NCBI RefSeq assembly: GCF_040214835.1 | Contig: NZ_CP157874.1 | Span: forward strand, 1,864,001 to 1,928,000 | Source: Pseudomonas asiatica | Lineage (GTDB): Bacteria > Pseudomonadota > Gammaproteobacteria > Pseudomonadales > Pseudomonadaceae | DNA: 64,000 bases | Direction: 5' to 3' | In this document: positions 55,852 through 63,806 of the stretch, one piece after another | Numbering within the stretch: position 1 is the stretch's first letter | Layout of the letters: every line of letters begins with the position of its first letter | Position numbers and translations under genes: made by a program | Notes under the pieces: model-generated | What the model saw: only the letters and a program-made list of their open reading frames with translations | What the model was told of the DNA's origin: nothing | The model's database searches: none

Positions 55852-56400
55852 TCAGCTATTCAGCAACTCATCGGTCCTGACCACCTTGGCATAGGCAAAC
55901 GCCAACGCCGCCATCACCGAATCATGCACCTGCGCCGCCGGCACCTGCTTGCCATCGAACTCCAGTGGCAGCGTGGCACAGGCGTCGTGCGCCACGGTCA
56001 CGTCGTAACCCAGGTCGGCCGCGGCCCGGGTGGCGGCGTCGACGCACATGTGGCTCATGCTGCCGACGATGGTCAGGGCCTCGACGCCATGCCGGTCCAG
56101 CATGTGCTCAAGGTCGGTACCGAGGAAGGCGTTGACCTTGTGCTTGAGCACCACCGGTTCACCGGCCTGAGGCTCGACCTTGGCATGGATCGCCGCACCC
56201 TGCGAGCCTGGCGCGAAGAACGGCGCATCGGCGCTGTCGAACTCATGCCGCACATGCACCACCAGGTCGCCCCGTTGACGCGCCGCCGTCAACAGGCGGG
56301 CAGCATTGTCGGCCGCCTGGTCGGCACCATCGAGGGTCCATTTGCCGCCCGGGAAGTAGTCGTTCTGGATGTCGATGATGATCAGCGCCTGCTTGCTCAT
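55852..56400 (-). CDS. Cysteine hydrolase, isochorismatase family
   Basis: The 182-residue protein has the Asp-Lys-Cys triad of the family: D10 in LIIIDIQNDYFPGG, a lysine at K86/K88 in VVLKHKVNAFLGTDLEHML, and C119 in GSMSHMCVDAATRAA with the preceding cis-peptide region. Members hydrolyse amides such as nicotinamide, ureidoacrylate or related compounds; the exact substrate is not evident. It is divergent from a GlxA-type AraC regulator at 56483, which probably controls it. Confidence 0.88.
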   Translation of the reverse strand: MSKQALIIIDIQNDYFPGGKWTLDGADQAADNAARLLTAARQRGDLVVHVRHEFDSADAPFFAPGSQGAAIHAKVEPQAGEPVVLKHKVNAFLGTDLEHMLDRHGVEALTIVGSMSHMCVDAATRAAADLGYDVTVAHDACATLPLEFDGKQVPAAQVHDSVMAALAFAYAKVVRTDELLNS

Positions 56401-56482
56401 GCTGCCTCCTGTGGCAGTAGTCGTTGGATGACGTTAGTTATAGGCTGTGTGCACTGACCTGAGGATTGGCGCGAACGACACT

Positions 56483-57466
56483 ATGCAGGCAAAAACTGAC
56501 AACCCCGCCAGCCTGGACATCGGCCTGCTGCTGTACCCCGGTGCGCAACGTGCTGCCGTGCATGGGCTGGCCGACCTGTTCCTGGTGGCCAACCGGGTGG
56601 TTGCCGAACTGGGTGCCCTCGAGTTGCCATCGGTGCGTATCAGCTTCTGGCAGGCGGACGAAGCGGGGCAGTTGCAGCCTGCCCCTGAGAGTCCACCTGC
56701 CGCCGCGGCCGATCTGCGGGTGCTGATCATTCCGCCGAGCCTGGAGTCGGCACCTCAGGGTGAGCTGCTTGAGCGCCATCGTGCGTCGTTATGCCAGTTG
56801 CACGGGCACGGCACGGTGCTGGCGTCGGTGTGCATCGGGGTGTTCTTCATCGCCGCCAGTGGCCTGCTCGACGGGCGCCCGGCCTGCACCCACTGGAACT
56901 ACGTGCATTCGCTTGCCCAGCGTTTTCCCAAGGTGCGGGTCGAGGCCCAGCAACCGTTGCTGGACGATGGCGACATCGTCACCTCAGCCGGGTTGATGGC
57001 CTGGACCGACCTGGGCTTGCGCTTGCTGGAGCGCTTCATGGGCGCAACGGTGGCTCGGGAAACTGCCCGCTACCTGGCGGTCGATCCGGTCGCGGCGCCG
57101 CTGCCTGGTGCAGTGTTCAATCCACGCCTGGACCATGGCGATGAGGCGGTGCTGAAAGTGCAGCACTGGTTGCAGGGCAACGGTGGGCAGGATGCCGACC
57201 TGGCCAGCATGGCTGCGTGCGCGGGGCTGGAGGAACGCACCTTCCTGCGGCGTTTTCGTGCTGCCACGGGGCTACGGCCGACCGAGTACTGCCAGCAGGT
57301 GAGGGTGGGGCGGGCGTGCCGCTTGCTGGAGTTCACCCGGCGCAATGTCGAGCAGATCGCCTGGGGCGTCGGTTACCAGGACCCGGGTGCGTTTCGCAAG
57401 GTGTTTCAGCGCATCACCGGCCTGACCCCGAGTGATTACCGGCGGCGCTTCGCGGTATCGGGTTAG
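56483..57466 (+). CDS. GlxA family regulator (DJ-1/PfpI domain plus AraC helix-turn-helix)
   Basis: The 327-residue protein joins an N-terminal DJ-1/PfpI-like domain (IGLLLYPGAQRAAVHGLADL; nucleophile-elbow region TVLASVCIGVFFIAASGLLD with a Cys) to a C-terminal AraC domain (LASMAACAGLEERTFLRRFR, QIAWGVGYQDPGAFRKVFQR, ITGLTPSDYRRRF). ATG 56483 is chosen; a longer frame from 56447 is possible. It is divergent from the cysteine hydrolase gene with 82 bases between starts, a common regulator-target layout. Confidence 0.88.
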   Translation: MQAKTDNPASLDIGLLLYPGAQRAAVHGLADLFLVANRVVAELGALELPSVRISFWQADEAGQLQPAPESPPAAAADLRVLIIPPSLESAPQGELLERHRASLCQLHGHGTVLASVCIGVFFIAASGLLDGRPACTHWNYVHSLAQRFPKVRVEAQQPLLDDGDIVTSAGLMAWTDLGLRLLERFMGATVARETARYLAVDPVAAPLPGAVFNPRLDHGDEAVLKVQHWLQGNGGQDADLASMAACAGLEERTFLRRFRAATGLRPTEYCQQVRVGRACRLLEFTRRNVEQIAWGVGYQDPGAFRKVFQRITGLTPSDYRRRFAVSG

Positions 57467-57498
57467 GGCACGGGGGCGTTCCCGGTGCGGAAAACCGC

Positions 57499-57529
57499 TT
57501 GACCTTGACATAACTTGAGGTTTTACCCT
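57499..57529 (+). promoter_or_regulatory. SoxR-type promoter with 19-bp spacer
   Basis: TTGACC (57499-57504) and TACCCT (57524-57529) are separated by 19 bases that contain the dyad ACCTTGACATAACTTGAGGT. The AACTTGAGGTTTTA half matches classical SoxR sites, and the over-long spacer is typical of MerR-family activated promoters. It lies 44 bases before the next start codon. Confidence 0.7.
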
Positions 57530-57572
57530 GCTCGGCATCGCGCTGTAGGCGTCCGTCACCAGGAGACCGTTC

Positions 57573-57953
57573 ATGACGGCAACATCCCATGCCCTGTGGT
57601 TTACCCAGATGATCGAATACGAAGTACCCGGCAGGTTCCAGCAGGCGTTGGCCCAGGCGCTGGTGGCGCGCAGCGAAGCGCTGGCCGCGCGTTGCGAAGG
57701 GCTGCAGGGTGTCAGCATTCAGGCCAGCGACGATGGCAGCCGGGTGCTGCAGTACCTGCAATGGCAGTCCCGCCAGGCGTGGGCAGCGGCGGCCGTATAT
57801 TTCGTCGGGGAGCCTTTCCTCGAACTGCTTGGCCAGCATCAGGCGCGTGGAGTCAACTTTGCTGCCTACCAGACCCTGCGTAGCCTGGTGCGCGGCGCCG
57901 ATGGCGGCCTGCATTGCCAGGTGGGCGAGCCTCAGGCATACCAGGGCGCGTAG
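57573..57953 (+). CDS. Probable antibiotic-biosynthesis-monooxygenase (ABM) type protein
   Basis: The 126-residue protein has the alternating beta-alpha pattern of ABM/dimeric alpha-beta-barrel proteins (ALWFTQMIEYEVPGRFQQAL, GVSIQASDDGSRVLQYLQWQ, VGEPFLELLGQHQ). AGGAG precedes ATG 57573. A SoxR-type promoter upstream fits the SoxR regulons of pseudomonads, which respond to redox-active compounds and include a small monooxygenase-like gene (PA2274 in P. aeruginosa, recalled from memory). Its 3' end overlaps the convergent hydrolase gene by 22 bases. Confidence 0.65.
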   Translation: MTATSHALWFTQMIEYEVPGRFQQALAQALVARSEALAARCEGLQGVSIQASDDGSRVLQYLQWQSRQAWAAAAVYFVGEPFLELLGQHQARGVNFAAYQTLRSLVRGADGGLHCQVGEPQAYQGA

Positions 57954-58702
57954 TGCGGGTAGCGATCCAGGCGGGCGCCAACGACCATTTCACTGACCCA
58001 TGCCGCCAGGATCGAACTGTAGGCTTTCTGGCTCTCTTCGCTGGACAGCGCGTGGTCGGCGCCGTCGACGATGCGGTGGGTGAGCGAATGGGCGCTGACG
58101 AATGCCGAGCGGTAGCTCATCAAGGTGCTGTGCGGCACATAGTCGTCCTGCTCGGACTCCACCAGCAGTACATCGCCACCGAACTCGGCACAGGCTGCCA
58201 GTGCGCGGTTGTCCGCCGGGCCGAGCGGGCGCTGGCGGTAGGCGTTCAACCGTTGCCGGTCGAGGGTTTGCTTGGGGAGGTTCCATTCGTCGTCCCAGTA
58301 CATGGCGGGCACCCGCAGGGCCAGCCATTTGACCGGCCGCTCGCGGGTCAGCAGGGTGGCCAGATAGCCGCCGTAGCTGCTGCCGATGATGGCGATGGCA
58401 CTGGTGTCGACGGCCGGGTGGCTTACCAGCCGGTCGTAGGCCACCAGCAGGTCGGTCAGGTTCTGTTCGCGGGTGACCGTCAGCCGTTGGCTTTCGGTTT
58501 TTTCGTGGCCGCGCAGGTCGAAGGTCATGCACACGCAGCCCAGTCCGGTGATATGCCGGGCGCGGGCCAGGTCGCGTTGCTGGCTGCCACCCCAGCCGTG
58601 GACGAAGAGAATGCCCGGCATCTTGCTGCCGGGGCTGACCAGGGTGCCGACGATGCTGTCATCCTCGACCTGCAGTTCAACGGTTTCACTCTGAATGGTC
58701 AT
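57932..58702 (-). CDS. Alpha/beta hydrolase (dienelactone-hydrolase-like)
   Basis: The 256-residue cytoplasmic protein has GILFVHGWGGSQQRDLARAR (oxyanion region), the nucleophile S109 in AIIGSSYGGYLATLL, a probable Asp in VESEQDDYVPHSTL and the His in VDGADHALSSEES. It starts at ATG 58702 and overlaps the end of the DUF3182 gene by 17 bases, so the two are coupled. The substrate is unknown. Confidence 0.85.
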   Translation of the reverse strand: MTIQSETVELQVEDDSIVGTLVSPGSKMPGILFVHGWGGSQQRDLARARHITGLGCVCMTFDLRGHEKTESQRLTVTREQNLTDLLVAYDRLVSHPAVDTSAIAIIGSSYGGYLATLLTRERPVKWLALRVPAMYWDDEWNLPKQTLDRQRLNAYRQRPLGPADNRALAACAEFGGDVLLVESEQDDYVPHSTLMSYRSAFVSAHSLTHRIVDGADHALSSEESQKAYSSILAAWVSEMVVGARLDRYPHYAPWYA

Positions 58703-59804
58703 GTTCACGAATCCGCGCGAATTTGCTGAGTTGTCCGAGTTCACTGTCGTTTCCTTGGTAAAAGAGGGTGGCGTCAGTGGGCAGTTCGGGGGTGCCGAAC
58801 ACTTCATGGGTGGAGGCACGCACCCGTTGCAATGCCGGGTCATCGGCGAACGCCTGCAAGGCCAGCAGCTCGGCACTGCTGGCTCCGCCCAGGCGCCAGG
58901 ATTGCTCGAGTACGCCGCTGCGCAGGTGGCCCATGGGGTTGACGCCGCGGGCGATGTCGTAGTTGCGCCGTGAGGCGATGAAGCCGGGGAAGTGCTGCTC
59001 GGCGGCCTGCTCGTAGGCCATCGCCTGGTTGATGGCCAGGCGCAGCGGCTCGTCCAGCGGCAGTTGCAGCAGTGCCTGGTAGTCACCGCGCACCACCACC
59101 AGGTCGGAGCCGCCATACACTTCCGTGCCCTGGTGGTCGCGGGTCAGTTGCTGGGTACCGTGATAGCTGCAGGTCAGGCCGGCGACACGTACCTGGCCGA
59201 CGCTGAAGGTTTGCACTTCGCTCAGGTCTTCCTCGAGCACCAGCCCCCACAGCGCAAGGTCCTGGTCATCCATGCCGGCCAGCAGCGGTTCCAGTTCATC
59301 CACCGCGGTGATGACCTGTTGCCCACGGCCTGCGCAGGCCAGTACCGGCTTGATCCGCAACGGGCCGTCCGCCAACAACAGCTGTGCGGCGGTGCGCGCA
59401 TCAGCCTTGCTGAACACGGTATAGCCGCGCAGCAGGGCGTCGCTGGCTTGGCGGGCGAAGGCATCGGTCCAGCCCGGCGGGAAACTGGCCCCGGCCGGCA
59501 ACGGGTGGGAGATCGCCTTGGTCGCCATGTAGGGGTGTGCGACCAGGCCACCGAACAGGTCCTGCTCGCTGCAGATGCCCAGGGCGGCATGGCGCTTGGG
59601 ATCGACCAGGGTTTCGGTGGGCAGGTAGTAGTAGCCATCGGTGGCGCTTGGTGGCTGGCTGGGTTGCACGTGTGGGCAGCCCAGCAGGCGGGCCAGGCCA
59701 TCGGCAAGCTTCAGGTGCACGGCATGCTCGTGGTCGGGGGTGTGCGCGCGGGTGTCGAGCAGCACCACGCCGTTTTTAGGGGCGCAGGCATTGGGCATGG
59801 TCAT
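58686..59804 (-). CDS. DUF3182 family protein (ATP-grasp-like)
   Basis: The 372-residue protein matches the pattern I associate with DUF3182: LLDTRAHTPDHEHAVHLKLA at the N-terminus, RIKPVLACAGRGQQVITAVD and ALWGLVLEEDLSEVQTFSVG in the middle (resembling ATP-grasp nucleotide-binding elements) and SRRNYDIARGVNPMGHLRSG towards the end. An enzyme joining an amine to a carboxylate is possible but unproved. ATG 59804 or the one at 59798 may be used. It forms a two-gene operon with the alpha/beta hydrolase. Confidence 0.75.
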   Translation of the reverse strand: MTMPNACAPKNGVVLLDTRAHTPDHEHAVHLKLADGLARLLGCPHVQPSQPPSATDGYYYLPTETLVDPKRHAALGICSEQDLFGGLVAHPYMATKAISHPLPAGASFPPGWTDAFARQASDALLRGYTVFSKADARTAAQLLLADGPLRIKPVLACAGRGQQVITAVDELEPLLAGMDDQDLALWGLVLEEDLSEVQTFSVGQVRVAGLTCSYHGTQQLTRDHQGTEVYGGSDLVVVRGDYQALLQLPLDEPLRLAINQAMAYEQAAEQHFPGFIASRRNYDIARGVNPMGHLRSGVLEQSWRLGGASSAELLALQAFADDPALQRVRASTHEVFGTPELPTDATLFYQGNDSELGQLSKFARIREHDHSE

Positions 59805-60024
59805 TTGCCTGTGTGCAATGAATGTACTGAGTGTGAAGCCGGTGCTCTGAGGAAGTTCAGCGGAACTTGATCGGTGGTCCTGGCCCGTCTGTAGGAAATG
59901 TCTGGTATGCGCAGGGCGTGACGGGCAATGCATGCCGTGTGTCGGTCGCCACGATTGCAGGGCTTCGGCGGCTGTTCCATTATCGGCGCACTGGATAAAC
60001 CGTGATGTAGCCGCAGGAGAGCGC

Positions 60025-61833
60025 ATGAACGTTCAGACCACCTTTGGGCAAAGCGTGCCGCAGCGCCTGGCGCAGGTTCGCCAGGCCATGGCCGCAGAGG
60101 GCATCGATGCCTTGCTGGTACCCTCGGCCGACCCCCATCTTTCCGAGTACCTGCCCGGTTACTGGCAAGGGCGCCAGTGGCTGTCGGGTTTCCACGGCTC
60201 GGTCGGCACGCTGGTGGTCACGGCTGACTTTGCCGGGCTGTGGGTCGATAGCCGCTACTGGGAACAGGCGGAACACGAGCTGGCTGGCAGCGGCATCGAG
60301 CTGATGAAGCTGTTGCCGGGCAAGCCTGGTGCGCTGGAATGGCTGGGCGATCACGTCGAGACCAATGGCAGCGTGGCGGTAGACGGTGCGGTCATGGCCC
60401 TGGCTTCGGCGCGCCAGCTTGGCGACCGGCTGAAGGCGCGCGGGGCGCGACTGGTGACGGACAAGGACCTGCTGGGCCAGGTATGGGAAGGGCGCCCGGC
60501 GCTGCCAGGCAACCCGGTCTACCAGCATTTGCCACCGCACGCCACGGTAAGCCGTGCGGAGAAGCTGGCGCAGTTGCGCCAGAGCGTGCAGGCCAAGGGG
60601 GCCGACTGGCATTTCATCGCTACCCTGGATGACATTGCCTGGCTGTTCAACCTGCGCGGTAGCGATGTGTCCTATAACCCGGTGTTCGTCGCCTTTGCCT
60701 TGATCAGCCAGCAGCAGGCCATCCTGTTCGTCGGCCAGGACAAGCTCGACGAACATCTACGCCAGGTGCTGGCGGCCGACGGTATCGAGGCGCGCGACTA
60801 CGCCGAAGCAGGCAAGGCCCTTGCCGCCATGCCGGCCGGCAGCCGATTGCTGGTCGACCCGGCCCGGGTAACCTGCGGCCTGCTGGATAACCTGCCGGCC
60901 GGGGTGGAACTGGTCGAGGGGCTCAACCCCAGCACCCTGAGCAAGTCGTGCAAAGGTGATGACGATCTGGTGCACATCCGCCAGGTGATGGAGCAGGACG
61001 GCGCGGCCTTGTGCGAGTTCTTCGCCTGGCTCGAGGCCAACCTCGGTCAGGAGCGGGTTACCGAACTGACGGTCGACGAGCAGTTGAGTGCCGCGCGTGC
61101 CCGGCGCCCAGGCTTCGTGTCGTTGAGCTTCTCGACCATTGCCGCCTTCAATGGCAATGGCGCGATGCCGCATTACCGTGCCACCGAGCAGTCGCATGCG
61201 GTCATCGAGGGCGATGGTCTGCTGCTGATCGATTCGGGCGGGCAGTACCTTGGCGGTACCACCGACATCACCCGCATGGTGCCGGTGGGCAACCCGAGCC
61301 TTGCACAGAAGCAGGATTGCACGCGCGTGCTCAAAGGCATGATCGCCCTGTCGCGGGCCACCTTCCCGCGAGGCGTGCTGTCGCCGTTGCTCGATGCCAT
61401 TGCCCGGGCACCGATCTGGGCTGACCAGGTGGATTACGGCCACGGCACCGGGCATGGGGTGGGTTACTTCATGAATGTGCACGAGGGGCCGCAGGTCATT
61501 GCCTACCAGGCGGCGCCCACGCCGCAGACCGCGATGCAGGTGGGCATGATCAGCTCGATCGAGCCGGGCACGTACCGCCCAGGGCAGTGGGGTGTGCGCA
61601 TCGAGAACCTGGTGGTCAACCGCGAGGCCGGCAAGAGCGCCTTCGGCGACTTCCTGAACTTCGAGACCCTGACGTTGTGCCCGATCGATACCCGCTGCCT
61701 GGTGCCCGAACTGCTGGCCAGGGAAGAGCTGGACTGGTTGAACGGCTATCACGCCACGGTACGCGAGCGCCTGGCGCCGTTGCTCAAGGGGGACGCGCTG
61801 GCCTGGCTGGAGGCGCGTACCGCGCCCTTGTAA
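60025..61833 (+). CDS. Xaa-Pro aminopeptidase (aminopeptidase P, M24 family)
   Basis: The enzyme removes an N-terminal residue next to proline. The 602-residue protein has two creatinase-like N-terminal domains (LAQVRQAMAAEGIDALLVPS; WLFNLRGSDVSYNPVFVAFA) and a C-terminal pita-bread domain with metal ligands in LLIDSGGQYLGGTTDITRMV, GHGTGHGVGYFMNVHEGPQV and SSIEPGTYRPGQWGVRIENL. The length matches the three-domain eukaryote-like aminopeptidase P and exceeds that of E. coli PepP. GCAGGAG precedes ATG 60025. A strong terminator follows 11 bases after the stop. Confidence 0.92.
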   Translation: MNVQTTFGQSVPQRLAQVRQAMAAEGIDALLVPSADPHLSEYLPGYWQGRQWLSGFHGSVGTLVVTADFAGLWVDSRYWEQAEHELAGSGIELMKLLPGKPGALEWLGDHVETNGSVAVDGAVMALASARQLGDRLKARGARLVTDKDLLGQVWEGRPALPGNPVYQHLPPHATVSRAEKLAQLRQSVQAKGADWHFIATLDDIAWLFNLRGSDVSYNPVFVAFALISQQQAILFVGQDKLDEHLRQVLAADGIEARDYAEAGKALAAMPAGSRLLVDPARVTCGLLDNLPAGVELVEGLNPSTLSKSCKGDDDLVHIRQVMEQDGAALCEFFAWLEANLGQERVTELTVDEQLSAARARRPGFVSLSFSTIAAFNGNGAMPHYRATEQSHAVIEGDGLLLIDSGGQYLGGTTDITRMVPVGNPSLAQKQDCTRVLKGMIALSRATFPRGVLSPLLDAIARAPIWADQVDYGHGTGHGVGYFMNVHEGPQVIAYQAAPTPQTAMQVGMISSIEPGTYRPGQWGVRIENLVVNREAGKSAFGDFLNFETLTLCPIDTRCLVPELLAREELDWLNGYHATVRERLAPLLKGDALAWLEARTAPL

Positions 61834-61844
61834 GGTGGCAAATG

Positions 61845-61874
61845 AAAAGGGCAGCTTGCGAGCTGCCCTTTTTT
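61845..61874. terminator. Bidirectional Rho-independent terminator
   Basis: AAAAGGGCAGCT (61845-61856) pairs perfectly with AGCTGCCCTTTT (61861-61872) across a TGCG loop, with T runs on one side and A runs on the other, so it can serve both the aminopeptidase gene and the convergent lipoprotein gene. Confidence 0.95.
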
Positions 61875-62156
61875 CTACTTGCAGATGACGATCATGCTGC
61901 GGCTGGTGTAACCCGCCGGGTTGATGCCGAACAAGTAGTCACCGGGTTCTTCATCGCTATCGCCCGAGCGTGCAATGACCCGGTAGCCGCGCGTGCTGCA
62001 GGAGCTTGCGGCCTTGCTGTAGCAGTTGTCCCACGAGGAAGACAGGCCGGAGCAATTGATATGCAGGCCCTTCTTGCCCCTTTTGACCTCAGTCTTGGCC
62101 GTGGCGGCACATCCAGCAATAGCCAAGATGGCCAGGATGAGCAAAATACGTTTCAT
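61875..62156 (-). CDS. Small cysteine-containing lipoprotein
   Basis: The 93-residue protein begins with a lipoprotein signal (MKRILLILAILAIAGC; lipobox AIAGC), so the mature part is lipid-anchored. The short mature domain reads LHINCSGLSSSWDNCYSKAA, SSCSTRGYRVIARSGD and ends MIVICK. Its four cysteines could form two disulfides. I associate the NCSGLSSSWDxCY pattern with small conserved pseudomonad lipoproteins of unknown role. Its stop codon touches the shared terminator. Confidence 0.82.
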   Translation of the reverse strand: MKRILLILAILAIAGCAATAKTEVKRGKKGLHINCSGLSSSWDNCYSKAASSCSTRGYRVIARSGDSDEEPGDYLFGINPAGYTSRSMIVICK

Positions 62157-62346
62157 TCCTGTCCTTAAATGCAGGGCGGATCAGCTGCCAGGCCCTGTCG
62201 TTATCGCTTCGGTTCTTCCTGAAATTTCCCCAGCGTCCGTGTTCGGTCCAGTAGATAGCGTAAAGATGATGATTCTGTGACAGCTTAATGAGCGAGACGG
62301 GTCGCTACAATCATTAATCCTGTCTCAAATGAAAATATTTCTCATA

Positions 62347-63234
62347 TCAGTCTGCCGCGACGGCTGGGCTGGGTTCCTTGCGCATGGACAGGGTGGTGCC
62401 GACCGACGCGGTAATGATCGCCAGGATGGCCAGCCACTGGGTAATCGTCAGGACCTCGCCCAGGAACAGCAGGCCGGACAGTGCGCCGAAGGCTGGTTCG
62501 ATGCTCATGAGGGTGCCGAAGGTGCGTGCCGGGATGCGCGTGAGGGCAACCATTTCCAGGCTGTAGGGCAGGGCGGTGGACAGCACCGCGACGCCCAGGG
62601 CCATGGGGATCACGGCGGGAGTGAGCAATGCGCTGCCGGCGTGGGCGATACCGATGGGGGCAACGAACAGCGCGGCGACCACAACGCCCAGTGCGGCACT
62701 CTGGATACCATGCTCGGCCCCGGCCCGCTGCCCGAACAGGATGTACAGTGCCCAGCACACGCCCGCGCCCAGGGCATAGGCTGCGCCGACCGGGTCGAGG
62801 GCCTGCCCGCCATGGCCGGCAGGCAGCAACAGCAGCAAACCGACGATGGCCAGCGCAATCCACAGGAAGTCGATCGGCCGGCGCGAGGAGAAGATCGCCA
62901 CGGCCAACGGGCCGGTGAACTCCAGTGCCACGGCGATGCCGATCGGTACCGTTTGCAGGGCCATATAGAAGAGGAAGTTCATGCCGCCCAGCGCCATGCC
63001 GTAGATGATGACGTTGCGCAGGGCGTTGCGGGTCATGCGCACCCGCCACGGGCGCAGGATCAGTAGCATGATGATGCTGGCAAAGATCAGGCGCAGGGTG
63101 GTGGTGCCTTGGGCGCCGATGAGGGGGAACATGCTTTTGGCCAGGGAGGCACCGGACTGTATCGATGCCATGGCGATGAGCAGCAGGCCGATCGGGAAGA
63201 GGGTAGCGGCCAGGCTGCGGGGCTGGGTGTTCAT
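62347..63234 (-). CDS. EamA family exporter (RhtA-like)
   Basis: The 295-residue protein has ten hydrophobic segments and the RhtA pattern: LLIAMASIQSGASLAKSMFP, GTTTLRLIFASIIMLLILRP, MALQTVPIGIAVALEFTGPL and ARTFGTLMSIEPAFGALSGL. RhtA exports homoserine and threonine; a similar amino-acid export role is likely. ATG 63234 matches the family start. A copy of the GCArTATAsTGCrCAA motif lies 35 bases upstream, the same motif found before the other EamA gene at 54129. Confidence 0.9.
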   Translation of the reverse strand: MNTQPRSLAATLFPIGLLLIAMASIQSGASLAKSMFPLIGAQGTTTLRLIFASIIMLLILRPWRVRMTRNALRNVIIYGMALGGMNFLFYMALQTVPIGIAVALEFTGPLAVAIFSSRRPIDFLWIALAIVGLLLLLPAGHGGQALDPVGAAYALGAGVCWALYILFGQRAGAEHGIQSAALGVVVAALFVAPIGIAHAGSALLTPAVIPMALGVAVLSTALPYSLEMVALTRIPARTFGTLMSIEPAFGALSGLLFLGEVLTITQWLAILAIITASVGTTLSMRKEPSPAVAAD

Positions 63235-63269
63235 TTCTGTGCAGCGATCCTTGAGCGGGGTGGGGGTGA

Positions 63270-63285
63270 GCAATATAGTGCGCAA
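63270..63285. promoter_or_regulatory. Third copy of the shared EamA operator-like motif
   Basis: GCAATATAGTGCGCAA lies just upstream of the RhtA-like gene. The surrounding 20 bases (63266-63285) match 55151-55170 at 19 of 20 positions, though no XRE gene is present here. On the minus strand it contains TATATT as a possible -10. Confidence 0.6.
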
Positions 63286-63329
63286 TTACGGCGGGTGGGG
63301 GCAAGGTGCCCGGCGTTGTATTTTCGGTC

Positions 63330-63373
63330 CCTGTGAGATCGGGCGCCGCCCACGCGGCGCTCGATCTCACAGG
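63330..63373. repeat. Strong inverted repeat between exporter gene and rRNA promoter
   Basis: CCTGTGAGATCGGGCGCCGC (63330-63349) pairs with its near-perfect complement ending at 63373 across a short loop. It resembles another small putida-type intergenic repeat. Confidence 0.75.
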
Positions 63374-63452
63374 CGCAGCAGGTGTTGTGGCGAGCACCTG
63401 GTGGCCCTGACGCGGTCTTTTTCAAAAAAACCTAAATTATTGAAATTAAAGA

Positions 63453-63480
63453 TTGACCTCCTGAAACGCCGCCCTATAAT
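63453..63480 (+). promoter_or_regulatory. rRNA promoter, upstream (P1)
   Basis: TTGACC (63453-63458) and TATAAT (63475-63480) are 16 bases apart and are preceded by AT-rich sequence (AAAAAAACCTAAATTATTGA) suitable as an UP element. Confidence 0.85.
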
Positions 63481-63580
63481 GCGCACCACTCCAACGCGGT
63501 AGCGAAGCAAAGCCAGCCACCCTGTTGAGTCAAGTGTTTGAAGCTAAACGAGTTTCTCGCAAAAACTTCAAAATAAACGC

Positions 63581-63608
63581 TTGACAGCAAATGAGGAAAG
63601 CGTAGAAT
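63581..63608 (+). promoter_or_regulatory. rRNA promoter, downstream (P2)
   Basis: TTGACA (63581-63586) and TAGAAT (63603-63608) are 16 bases apart. They are followed by the GC-rich discriminator GCGCGCC, a mark of stringently controlled rRNA promoters, and preceded by A/T-rich sequence. Confidence 0.9.
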
Positions 63609-63644
63609 GCGCGCCTCGGTTGAGACGAAAAGCTCTTAACCAAA

Positions 63645-63657
63645 CGCTCTTTAACAA
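63645..63657 (+). promoter_or_regulatory. BoxA-type antitermination site in the rRNA leader
   Basis: CGCTCTTTAACAA closely matches the boxA consensus (TGCTCTTTAACA) used by NusB/NusE for rRNA antitermination. It lies about 160 bases before the mature 16S end. Confidence 0.8.
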
Positions 63658-63806
63658 ATCGAATCAAGCAATTCGTGTGGGTGCTTGTGAGTACGGACTG
63701 ATAGTCACAAAGATTATCAGCATCACAAGTGGCCATGCGAGAAATCACATAGTCATTTGAGATTGCTGAGCCAAGTTTAGGGTTTCTTAAAAACCCAAGC
63801 AGTATT

